From Poriferisodalis sp965231925 (GTDB lineage Bacteria; Actinomycetota; Acidimicrobiia; Acidimicrobiales; Poriferisodalaceae): a stretch of 64,000 nucleotides of DNA. Shown piece by piece: positions 8,726-16,551 of the stretch; the first letter of the stretch is position 1; the number at the start of each line of letters is the position of its first letter. The position numbers were made by a program, and so were the translations under genes. The stretch covers positions 2,604,001 to 2,668,000 of the forward strand of contig OZ246894.1 in assembly GCA_965231925.1 (NCBI GenBank), written 5' to 3'. The notes beneath the pieces were generated by a model that saw nothing but the letters and a program-made list of their open reading frames with translations, searched no databases and was not told the origin of the DNA.

Positions 8726-10123
8726 ATGAGCTTCGGAGCCATCGACGCGATGTTGGTCGGCGAGCTGTCGCGGATTGTCGGGGAGGCACACGTCCTGACC
8801 GATCCCGAGATCACTGCGGGCTACGCAGTGGACTGGACCCGTCGCTTCGCCGGCTCGACGCCGCTGGTGGTACGCCCTGGCGACACTGCCGCGACCGCCG
8901 CAGTGATGGAAGTGCTGGCAGCCGCCCGCATCGCCGTCGTGCCGCAGGGGGGAAACACGGGCCTCGTCGGCGGCAGCGTGCCGCTTGCAGGCGAGGCGGT
9001 GCTGTCGATGCGTCGTCTCAATGTCTGCGAACCGGTGGACGAGCTCGCGACCCAGGTGACCTTGGGCGCCGGCGTCACGCTGGCCGATGCCCAAGCGCAC
9101 GTCGCCGCGTCAGGTCTCAGCGTGGGCGTAGACCTTGCGGCGCGCGACTCGGCGACGATCGGCGGGATGGTCGCCACCAACGCAGGCGGCATCAACGTGC
9201 TGCGCTACGGCGCCATGCGGGCTCAAGTCGTCGGCATCGAAGCGGTGCTCGCCGACGGCACGGTCGTGAGCCACCTGGCGGGCCTCGAGAAGGACAACAC
9301 CGGTTACGACCTGGGGAGCCTGCTTGCCGGCAGCGAGGGCACACTCGGTGTCATCACGCGCATACGGCTGCGGCTTCACCCCGTCCAGCCCGAGCGTGCG
9401 ACCGCTTTATTGGCATTCGAATCCGCCGCCGATGCTGTCTGCGCCGCTGCGGCGCTGCGGCGCAACGTCGGCTCGCTGCATGCGCTGGAAGCGGTCTTCG
9501 GCGGCGCAATGGCGCTCGTCTCACGTCACCTGGGCATCACACCTCCGGTCGGCAGCCTCGATGCCGGCCGGGGCGGCGCGGCATGGCTGATTGCCGAGGC
9601 CGCGGCCCGCACCGATCCCAGCGACGAACTCGGCACAGCCGTCGCCGATCTGGATGATCTTGTCGTCGACGCGGCTGTGGCGCTCGAGCCTGCTGCGCGA
9701 CAGCGACTGTGGGCATTCCGTGAGAACGTGACCGAGGCCATCTCTGCCGCAGGCATCCCTCACAAGCTGGATGTGACACTGCCGGCCGCTCGCCTCGCCG
9801 AATTCACTGACGGCGTCGAGGCCGTGATCACCGCAGTCGATCCTGACGCGCAGCCGCTGCTGTTCGGTCATCTCGGCGACGGCAACGTGCATGTCAACGT
9901 GCTGGGCCCCGGTGGGGCTGAGCCCGCCGATGAGGTGGACGGAGCCGTGCTGCGCTACGTCGCCCAAATGGGCGGCAGCATCTCGGCCGAGCACGGCATC
10001 GGCACCGCCAAACTCGCCGAGCTGCACCTCAATCGCACCGAGGCCGAGCTGGCGGCGTTCGGCGCCATCAAACGAGCGCTGGACCCCGCTGGCTTGCTCA
10101 ATCCAAACGTTCTGCTGCCCTGA
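8726..10123 (+). CDS. FAD-linked oxidase (D-lactate/glycolate/D-2-hydroxyacid dehydrogenase type)
   Basis: A 465-residue enzyme of the PCMH-type FAD-binding family with the FAD-oxidase C-terminal domain. The FAD-binding loop PQGGNTGLVGGSVP is at residues 73-86, and RDSATIGGMVATNAGG lies about 60 residues later. The C-terminal domain carries the metal/substrate His motif GHLGDGNVHVNV (around 382-393) and SAEHGIGTAK near 420. These are typical of D-lactate, D-2-hydroxyglutarate and glycolate dehydrogenases; the substrate cannot be told from sequence. A strong ribosome binding site (GGAGGC) precedes the ATG. It runs co-directionally after the GDPD gene with a 51-bp gap. Confidence 0.9.
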   Translation: MSFGAIDAMLVGELSRIVGEAHVLTDPEITAGYAVDWTRRFAGSTPLVVRPGDTAATAAVMEVLAAARIAVVPQGGNTGLVGGSVPLAGEAVLSMRRLNVCEPVDELATQVTLGAGVTLADAQAHVAASGLSVGVDLAARDSATIGGMVATNAGGINVLRYGAMRAQVVGIEAVLADGTVVSHLAGLEKDNTGYDLGSLLAGSEGTLGVITRIRLRLHPVQPERATALLAFESAADAVCAAAALRRNVGSLHALEAVFGGAMALVSRHLGITPPVGSLDAGRGGAAWLIAEAAARTDPSDELGTAVADLDDLVVDAAVALEPAARQRLWAFRENVTEAISAAGIPHKLDVTLPAARLAEFTDGVEAVITAVDPDAQPLLFGHLGDGNVHVNVLGPGGAEPADEVDGAVLRYVAQMGGSISAEHGIGTAKLAELHLNRTEAELAAFGAIKRALDPAGLLNPNVLLP

Positions 10124-10140
10124 GAGGCTGAGCCCCGGGC

Positions 10141-10230
10141 CCGAGCGGCCCGCGAGCGCAGCGAGCCAGAGCGGATAGCACAGTGCGGCGCCGTGGTCCG
10201 AGCGGCCGTGAGCGAAAGCGAATTAGAGCG
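10141..10230 (+). repeat. Imperfect direct repeat, CCGAGCGGCC...AGAGCGG units
   Basis: Two diverged copies of a roughly 33-bp GC-rich unit at 10141-10174 and 10198-10230. Each begins CCGAGCGGCC, contains GAGCGxAxGCGA and ends AGAGCGG. They lie between the FAD-oxidase and the gamma-glutamyltransferase genes. Function unknown; possibly a short interspersed repeat of this genome. Confidence 0.45.
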
Positions 10231-10302
10231 GGAGGGATTGGTGCGCCGCCTGGAAGGTTCGCCTGCCTGCGCGGCTCTCAGGCGGCGGCAGACCTGCGGG
10301 TC

Positions 10303-10308
10303 TACCGT
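10303..10308 (+). promoter_or_regulatory. Candidate leaderless -10 element for the gamma-glutamyltransferase gene
   Basis: TACCGT ends 7 nt before the ATG at 10316 and no ribosome binding site is visible, consistent with a leaderless transcript. This also supports choosing 10316 over the longer open frame. Confidence 0.4.
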
Positions 10309-10315
10309 TCGATCC

Positions 10316-11908
10316 ATGAGCCGTACGCAGGTCCCGTTTGCCACCCGCTACGCCCGCAGCGGCATGGTGTGCAGTGTCGACCACCTTGCGAGCGAGGCCG
10401 GCGTGTCGCTGCTACGCGCGGGCGGCTCAGCGGCAGACGCAGCAGTGGCCGCCTCGGCCGTGCTCGCGGTGACCACCCAGCACATGTGCGGCATGGGCGG
10501 AGACCTGTGGGCGCTCGTCCACGACGCCGACGGCGCGGCCCCCGCCGCGCTCAATGCGAGCGGTCGAGCCGGCAGCGGCGCCGACCCCGATGCGCTGCGC
10601 GCCGAGGGACGCACACGGATGCGGTTCCGATCCGACATCCGCAGTGTGCCGGTGCCCGGGTGTGTCGACGGGTGGATGAGCTTGCACGAACGATTCGGGC
10701 GGGCGCCGCTGTCGGAGGTGTTTGCGACGGCCATCGACCTCGCAAGCGGCGGCTTTCCGCTCTCGCCTCATGGCTCCGCCGCCGCGGCATTGCTCGACGG
10801 CATCGCAAACGCTGACGACTACTCGCCCCGGAGCCAGCCGGGAGATCTCATCACCCGGCCCGGTGTCGCCGCGGCGCTGTGCGAGATTGTCGACGGTGGC
10901 CGCGAAGCCTTCTACGAAGGCGTCTTCGCGCAAGATCTCATCGAGCTGGGCGGCGGCGAGTTCACCACGGCCGACGTGTCCGGCCCCCACGCCGACTGGG
11001 TGATGCCGCTGCGTGCCGATGCGTGGGGACACACGCTGTGGACCGTCCCGCCCAATTCGCAGGGCTACCTCACGCTGGCGGGCGCATGGATTGCCTCAGG
11101 GCTCGACCTGCCCGCAGACCCCGAAGACCCGCTGTTCGCACACCTGCTGGCCGAGGCCGCAAAGCAGGCGGGCTGGGATCGTCCCGCTGTGCTGTCGCAG
11201 GACGCTGACGGCGCTGCGCTGATCGCACCGCAGCGGCTTACACCCCGTCGCGCCGCAATCTCGCCCGACACAGCCGCAGCACTCGGCTCGGGCACCAGTA
11301 CCGGCGACACGATGTACCTCGCGGCGGTGGATGCCGATCGCATGGGCGTTTCGCTGATCCAGTCGAATGCCGGGGGCTGGGGCGTGGGGCTGTGGACGCC
11401 GACGCACCGGATCAGCCTGCACAACCGGGGCATCGGCTTCAATCTCGTCGCGGGCCACCCGGCCGAGTACGGACCGGGGCGGCGCCCTCCTCACACGCTC
11501 GCCCCGGCGATAGTCCAGCGCGCCGACGGTTCGCTGCGCTCGGTCGCGGGAACAATGGGAGGCGACGCCCAGCCACAGGTGCTGCTGCAAGTGCTGGCCC
11601 GGACGCTGTGCGCCGGCGAAGAACCGGCGACGGCAATCGGCTCGGGCCGCTGGCGCTGGGGAGCCGCCGAGGGAACCGGCTTCGACACCTGGGCCGATCC
11701 CGGCAATCTCCAGCTGTACATCGAGGGCCACGCGCCGTGGTCAACCAGCGACGGCATTGCCGACCTCACCCGGCGAGGCCACCGGGTCGGCACCGACGCC
11801 CCGCACGACAACTCCTACGGCCATGCGCATCTCATCGAGGTGCACGACGGTGTGCTCGCCGGAGCGGCGGATCCACGCGCGCTCACCGGCGCGACAGCGG
11901 GCTACTGA
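10316..11908 (+). CDS. ggt: Gamma-glutamyltransferase family protein
   Basis: A 530-residue Ntn-hydrolase. Family hallmarks are GMVCSVDHLASEAGVSLLRAGGSAADAAVAA near the N-terminus, the QHMCGMGGDLWALV motif around 55-68, and the autoprocessing site with probable nucleophile T332 in GDTMYLAAVDADRMGVSLIQS. GFNLVAGHPAEYGPGRRP and MGGDAQPQVLLQVLA follow in the small-subunit half. No signal peptide is evident, unlike the periplasmic enterobacterial enzyme, so it probably acts in the cytosol and may be one of the acylase-like paralogues rather than a true glutathione hydrolase. The start at 10316 is chosen because the upstream extension is Arg-rich and repeat-derived. Confidence 0.9.
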   Translation: MSRTQVPFATRYARSGMVCSVDHLASEAGVSLLRAGGSAADAAVAASAVLAVTTQHMCGMGGDLWALVHDADGAAPAALNASGRAGSGADPDALRAEGRTRMRFRSDIRSVPVPGCVDGWMSLHERFGRAPLSEVFATAIDLASGGFPLSPHGSAAAALLDGIANADDYSPRSQPGDLITRPGVAAALCEIVDGGREAFYEGVFAQDLIELGGGEFTTADVSGPHADWVMPLRADAWGHTLWTVPPNSQGYLTLAGAWIASGLDLPADPEDPLFAHLLAEAAKQAGWDRPAVLSQDADGAALIAPQRLTPRRAAISPDTAAALGSGTSTGDTMYLAAVDADRMGVSLIQSNAGGWGVGLWTPTHRISLHNRGIGFNLVAGHPAEYGPGRRPPHTLAPAIVQRADGSLRSVAGTMGGDAQPQVLLQVLARTLCAGEEPATAIGSGRWRWGAAEGTGFDTWADPGNLQLYIEGHAPWSTSDGIADLTRRGHRVGTDAPHDNSYGHAHLIEVHDGVLAGAADPRALTGATAGY

Positions 11909-12070
11909 GCGGGTACACCCACAGGACTACCCTCCGCTTCTCGCGTCGGCTGTTGCCCGCTCCTCACCGCTGTCGAACACGGGACGCACCGTGCAACGGC
12001 GACGCTCAGCGACACAGCCAATGGGGCGGGCCCCTGAGCCCGCTGTCCGCGGTGCAGGCACGCCGCATCA

Positions 12071-13873
12071 TCACGGCAATATCAGGTCGGCGATGGCAGG
12101 CTGCGATCTGAATCCCCAGCAGGTCACCGTGCCGTCGCCGCGGTGCCCGCACGAGAACTTGCCGCCGAGCTCAATGTCGTCGAACGTGCCGGGCGGCACC
12201 TCGCCCTCGCCGTCCTGATCGGCGCCCCAGCAGCGCGCGTCTCCCTCCCGATCCAGCGCGCACCCTGAGTTCTGGCCGAGCGAGACATCGGCGAACGCGC
12301 CCGCAGGAGCGTCGAGCTGACCATCGACATCGGCGCCCCAGCATTCGATGCGCCCGTTCGTGCGAATCCCGCACGAATGCGAGAAGCCCACCTCCACGGC
12401 TTCGAAACGACCGCCTGGCGCGTTGGATTCTCCGTCGCCGTTCGCACCCCAGCACGCGACCCGGCCATCGACGCGCAACGCGCACGAATGGCCGCCGCCC
12501 GCTGCGACGCTGACAAACCGGCCCGACGGGGCGTCGGTCTCCCCGTCGCTGCTACGACCCCAGCACCGCAGTCTCTGGTCTGCATTGATGCCGCAGCTGT
12601 GCTGCCAGCCGGCCGCCACCGTCGCGAACCGGCCAGCGGGCGGATCCGCCCGGCCATAAGTGTCACGGCCCCAGCAGGCGACGCGATGGCCCGCGCTCAG
12701 CGCACAAGTGTGGCGGAATCCTGCGGACACTTCGAGGTATTCACCGTCCGGCGGATCGGTGCGGCCGTCCCGACCGTCTCCCCAGCATTCGATCTGCCCA
12801 GAAGGCAGCAGGCCGCAGGTGTGCGCGTTGCCCGCCGATACCGAGGTGTATGCCGTCCTCGAAGTGCTGACTCCCGGGGCATCCCCCTGACGCGCCCGTC
12901 CGACGCCTTCGACGAGGTTCGTCGCTGCACCGATGAGCGTCAGACTCTGCGGAATCCAGTCCACCAGCGTCGCTGCGCTCGCCTCAGTGATGCGATCCCG
13001 ATGCGCGTAGAGCACCAAGGTCCCCCGGTTCGCGACGGCTGCTGCCACGGCGGCCATCAGTTCGCGCGGATTGCCCACATCGACCAGTACGCCATGACGC
13101 AGATCATCCGGGATCCGCCCATCGTTGCCCGCCGCCACCACGTGCACGGGCTCGAATTCCTCGTAGTGCTCGGGCGCCGTCGGCGCCGAGGCCCTCCCAA
13201 TCTGCGCCCTGCTGGCGCACCGCGAGGTGGCGAGCTTGCCGATCAGCACAATGCGAGCGAAGCGCCCGCCCGCGACCGCGTCCGAGACAGCGGCTTCGAG
13301 CTTGCCGCAGCTTGCGAGCAGCAAAGCGTCTGCGCCGCCCGACGCGACGACCGCAGCCCCATGTGCGATGTCGTCGGACGTCCAAGCGTGCATGATCGCG
13401 ACCGTGTCGGGCGCCGATGCGCCGACGATGCGCTCGAACGCCGCCAAGGACGTAGCTATCCGTCCGCTTCCGGCGACGCGCTCAATCTCGGCCTCCGGCA
13501 CCAGCGCGGCGATCTCGGGCCGCAATTCTTCAGACAGCGCAGACGGGCCGCCGACGAGTACCACGACATCAGGCTGCTCCGATTGCAGCGATGATCGCGA
13601 CCGAGCACCCAGAGCCGTCGAGCTGCGCGTGAAAGCCAACGTCGAGCGTTCAGTGGCCGCAGCGATCCCCGCGGCCACAGCCGCGTCCGCCGGCGCCTGC
13701 TCGCTGGCGAGCACCATGGTCGAGGGGATCTCCGCCTGCGCCCCCGCCGGCGGGGCCCCGACGCTGATCGCGCTCACGACTGCTGCCACGGCCAGCACAC
13801 ACGCAACGCAAGAGCGCCCTCGTCTGCCGCCGAGATTCCTCTTGCCAGGACCGTCGTCTCCTGCTGACCTCAT
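12071..13873 (-). CDS. Secreted RCC1-repeat protein with cell-wall-binding-repeat-like N-terminal half
   Basis: A 600-residue exported protein. The ATG at 13873 follows an AGGGAGA ribosome binding site at proper spacing. A signal peptide (CVACVLAVAAVVSAISVGAPPAGAQA) covers about residues 20-47. Residues ~50-330 contain VVVLVGGPSALSEELRPEI...RVAGSGRIATS, resembling the cell-wall-binding repeat 2 fold. Residues ~345-595 are seven RCC1-like blades of the form VSAGxxHTCxLxxxGxxxCWGxxxxGxxxxP, each with two Cys, ending in FSCGHRGDGTVTCWG. It is probably a surface beta-propeller held on the envelope; ligand unknown. The nearest upstream gene is far and divergent, so it is likely monocistronic. Confidence 0.88.
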   Translation of the reverse strand: MRSAGDDGPGKRNLGGRRGRSCVACVLAVAAVVSAISVGAPPAGAQAEIPSTMVLASEQAPADAAVAAGIAAATERSTLAFTRSSTALGARSRSSLQSEQPDVVVLVGGPSALSEELRPEIAALVPEAEIERVAGSGRIATSLAAFERIVGASAPDTVAIMHAWTSDDIAHGAAVVASGGADALLLASCGKLEAAVSDAVAGGRFARIVLIGKLATSRCASRAQIGRASAPTAPEHYEEFEPVHVVAAGNDGRIPDDLRHGVLVDVGNPRELMAAVAAAVANRGTLVLYAHRDRITEASAATLVDWIPQSLTLIGAATNLVEGVGRARQGDAPGVSTSRTAYTSVSAGNAHTCGLLPSGQIECWGDGRDGRTDPPDGEYLEVSAGFRHTCALSAGHRVACWGRDTYGRADPPAGRFATVAAGWQHSCGINADQRLRCWGRSSDGETDAPSGRFVSVAAGGGHSCALRVDGRVACWGANGDGESNAPGGRFEAVEVGFSHSCGIRTNGRIECWGADVDGQLDAPAGAFADVSLGQNSGCALDREGDARCWGADQDGEGEVPPGTFDDIELGGKFSCGHRGDGTVTCWGFRSQPAIADLILP

Positions 13874-14070
13874 GATTGTCTCCCTGTGTCGATGGCCGGG
13901 AGGCGTCAAAGCAAAGCCAGCCGATTCGACGGCCCGACAGACTCACAGAGGCTACGCACAATGTCACAGCCAAGGCCCGAATGACGCGTGAACGCAGCAG
14001 ACCGGGACGGGGCGGCGGGTGCCTTCCTCGCAGCAAGACGCTTGGTTCCGGCGCTCAGCCAGCTCGATGA

Positions 14071-14688
14071 TCAGTGCGGCAGGGGCTCGGCCACCTCGAG
14101 CCGGGAGGGGCCGAGCGAGCGGGCGATGAACAGAGCTGCGTAGGCACGGTCGCGCAAGTCGGCTGCTTCGAGGGCATGGGTGGGATAGCTGGCCACGCCC
14201 ATCGAGAGCGTGACGCCGGTGTGATACGAGCGTGCGGCGACCTCACGGCGAACCCGATCGGCGGCCCACACCGCACCGCCGTGAGGCGTGTCGTCGAGGA
14301 TTGCGGCCAGAAGCCCGCCGGTGCAATGGCACACGCTGTCGGACTCGCGCAGCGTGCCACGCACCAAGCGTGCCGCGAGCCGTTGAGCGACCCGGGCCTG
14401 TGTGCCGCTGAGCTCCTCGAATCCGTCGACTTCGAAGAACACCACCGAAAGCGGCTGCAGGGCGCGCCGAGCCAACGCCAGCTTGCGGTCGAGCAGGAGC
14501 GCGAAGACACGCACGTCGGGGAGTCCCGTGACGGGATCCAGCACAGAGTCGAATACGCCGGGGGTAGAGCCCCCGGCGCCATGGCGAGCCATGGAGCGCC
14601 AGAGTGCCACCTTCAAGCGATCCGCACAATGCCGAACACGGATACTCGGCCCAAACAGTGATCCGCCGGGTCTCGTGTGCGCCTCCAC
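14071..14688 (-). CDS. Degenerate GGDEF-like domain protein
   Basis: About 205 residues with the outline of a diguanylate cyclase: DPVTGLPDVRVFALLLDRKL at the domain start, SVVFFEVDGFEEL in the substrate region, and SMGVASYPTHALEAADLRDRAYAALFIAR at the end. The signature loop that should read GG(D/E)EF is TGGLLAAI, so catalytic cyclase activity is not expected; it may bind or sense a nucleotide, or be decaying. The start is uncertain: GTG at 14688 is used because the divergent FAH gene begins at 14739, but an ATG at 14592 just before the domain is also possible. No transmembrane or sensory domain is seen. Confidence 0.65.
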   Translation of the reverse strand: MEAHTRPGGSLFGPSIRVRHCADRLKVALWRSMARHGAGGSTPGVFDSVLDPVTGLPDVRVFALLLDRKLALARRALQPLSVVFFEVDGFEELSGTQARVAQRLAARLVRGTLRESDSVCHCTGGLLAAILDDTPHGGAVWAADRVRREVAARSYHTGVTLSMGVASYPTHALEAADLRDRAYAALFIARSLGPSRLEVAEPLPH

Positions 14689-14726
14689 ACGAGCGCCGGC
14701 ACCGTATCCACGTATCGCCTCCGCTG

Positions 14727-14732
14727 TAGCGT
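14727..14732 (+). promoter_or_regulatory. Candidate leaderless -10 element for the FAH-family gene
   Basis: TAGCGT ends 6 nt before the ATG at 14739 with no Shine-Dalgarno sequence, fitting a leaderless transcript. Confidence 0.4.
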
Positions 14733-14738
14733 CGGCGC

Positions 14739-15587
14739 ATGCGCATCGCACGACATCTCCTTGACGGCCAGCCGGCGCTGGCCATCGTGACCGACGACGG
14801 CCTGGCGACGCTGCAGACCGCCCACACTGACCTGACGTCGCTGCTCGACGCCTGCGACGGCAACGTGGTGGCTGCGGTCGAAGCCATGGCGACGGGCGCA
14901 GTGACGCCGCTCGACGAGGCCTATCTGCTCTCACCTGTGGGGCGCCCGCCAGCCGTCCTCGCCGTCGGGCTCAACTATCGGGCTCATGCAGCCGAGGGCG
15001 GTCGGGAGCCCCCATCGGTGCCGATCATCTTCAACAAGCACCACAACTGCATCGTCGGACCCGGCGACCCGATCCACATCCCCGCAGCCGCGCCCGACGT
15101 GGTCGACTACGAGGGAGAACTGGCGGTCGTCATCGGGCGCGCTGCCCGGGCCGTGTCGGCGGCCGATGCGCCCGACTACATCGCCGGCTACACGATCATG
15201 AACGATGTCAGCGTGCGGGATTGGCAGCGTGCGAGCCCGACGATGATGATGGGCAAGTCGTGGGACACTCATGGGCCGTGCGGTCCGTGGATGGTGACCA
15301 GCGATTCGATTGACCCACACGGGTGCCGCCTCGTCACCGAGGTCAGCGGCGAGGTCCGCCAAGACGCCAAGACCGACGATCTCATCTTCAACTGCTACGA
15401 GATCGTCGAGCACCTCTCGACGGCGTTCACGCTGGATCCGGGCACGATCATCGCCACGGGAACGCCGGCGGGTGTGGGTCTGTACTTCGACCCGCCGCGC
15501 CTGCTCAGCCCGGGCGACGAAGTGTCCATCACGATCGAAGGCATCGGCACGCTGACAAATCCCGTCATCGCGGAGCCCAACGCCTAG
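14739..15587 (+). CDS. Fumarylacetoacetate hydrolase (FAH) family protein
   Basis: A 282-residue enzyme with an N-terminal beta domain followed by the FAH fold. Metal-binding and catalytic motifs are visible: DYEGELAVVIGRAARAV (acidic Mg/Ca ligands), GYTIMNDVSVRDWQ, GKSWDTHGPCGPW, and the closing IIATGTPAGVG. The family includes ureidoglycolate lyase, 2-hydroxyhepta-2,4-diene-1,7-dioate isomerase and acylpyruvases, and the exact substrate cannot be assigned. It is followed 9 bp later by a DNA glycosylase gene, which may be cotranscribed. Confidence 0.9.
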   Translation: MRIARHLLDGQPALAIVTDDGLATLQTAHTDLTSLLDACDGNVVAAVEAMATGAVTPLDEAYLLSPVGRPPAVLAVGLNYRAHAAEGGREPPSVPIIFNKHHNCIVGPGDPIHIPAAAPDVVDYEGELAVVIGRAARAVSAADAPDYIAGYTIMNDVSVRDWQRASPTMMMGKSWDTHGPCGPWMVTSDSIDPHGCRLVTEVSGEVRQDAKTDDLIFNCYEIVEHLSTAFTLDPGTIIATGTPAGVGLYFDPPRLLSPGDEVSITIEGIGTLTNPVIAEPNA

Positions 15588-15596
15588 ACGGCACTT

Positions 15597-16547
15597 GTGA
15601 TGCCGTCGGGCCCCAGCACAGCGGCCGCATCGGGAACGGCGCAGCCCGACGTGCGGGAGCGCTTCGAGTTCAGCTTCTCCATGGATGCAGGAAAGGCACT
15701 CGGACGCGTCGGCGGCAAGGGCGCCTTGGGGCCGGTGCTCTACGACGGCCCGGTGATCTGGCGGGCCACCGACACGCCCGCAGGTGAGGCCACGCTGCAC
15801 ATCACTCGTGCTGGACACGCTGTCGAGGTCGCCGGGTGGGGACCGGGCGCGGCGGATGCCGTCGCCGGAGTGCCGGCACTGCTGGGTGCTCACGATGAGC
15901 CCGCGGCCCTCGTCCCCCACGACAGCATCGTTGCGGGCTGGGTCCGTCGCTGGCCGCAGCGCCGCCTCACCGCTACCGGCACGGTCTGGGAGCATGTCGT
16001 TCCAACGGTGTGCGGCCAGAAGGTTCCCGGGCTCAACGCCCGGAACTCATGGCAGGGCATCCTGCGGCGATGGGGTCGCCGCCCGCCAGGACCGGCACCG
16101 GACATGCTCCGTTTGCCGCCTGCCCCCGAGTTCATGGCGTCGCTCGCCTACCACGAATTTCACCGCTTCGACATCGAACGCCGGCGCGCCGAGGCGATCA
16201 TCGCCTTCGCCCGGCGGGCCAGCACGCTCGAGAGCGTGGCACGGCTGTCGCCCACCGAGGCCCGCGACCACCTTCAGACCGTCAGGGGCATCGGACCGTG
16301 GACGGCGTCAATCGTCGTGCTGCTCTGCCACGGCGATCCCGATTCGGTGATCGTCGGCGACTACCAGATTCCCAACTACGTCACCTGGCACCTGGCCGGG
16401 GAACGGCGCGGCGACGACGCCCGGATGCTGGAACTGCTCGAGCCCTACCGCGGCCAGCGTGCCCGTGTACAAGGACTGGCCAAGTCTGCCGGGGCACCCC
16501 CGCGCCACGGCCCACGAATGTCCCTGCAAGACCTGCACGGGCGATAG
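15597..16547 (+). CDS. DNA-3-methyladenine glycosylase II (AlkA-like, HhH-GPD superfamily)
   Basis: A 316-residue base-excision-repair enzyme. The helix-hairpin-helix is LQTVRGIGPWTASIVVLLC and the catalytic Asp sits in VIVGDYQIPNYV, as in AlkA-type glycosylases that excise alkylated bases. An N-terminal AlkA-like beta domain (GKALGRVGGKGALGPVLYDG) precedes it. No Fe-S cysteines are present, unlike the MTase-fused segment at 5025-6530. The start is GTG at 15597, directly followed by an ATG at 15600. It converges on the AtuA-family gene with a gap of only 4 bp. Confidence 0.88.
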   Translation: MMPSGPSTAAASGTAQPDVRERFEFSFSMDAGKALGRVGGKGALGPVLYDGPVIWRATDTPAGEATLHITRAGHAVEVAGWGPGAADAVAGVPALLGAHDEPAALVPHDSIVAGWVRRWPQRRLTATGTVWEHVVPTVCGQKVPGLNARNSWQGILRRWGRRPPGPAPDMLRLPPAPEFMASLAYHEFHRFDIERRRAEAIIAFARRASTLESVARLSPTEARDHLQTVRGIGPWTASIVVLLCHGDPDSVIVGDYQIPNYVTWHLAGERRGDDARMLELLEPYRGQRARVQGLAKSAGAPPRHGPRMSLQDLHGR

Positions 16548-16551
16548 CCGG

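Noticed and set aside
7466..9100. A long minus-strand open frame across the GDPD and FAD-oxidase genes
   Set aside because: The plus-strand proteins have clear catalytic motifs; this frame is a GC-bias shadow without recognisable domains.
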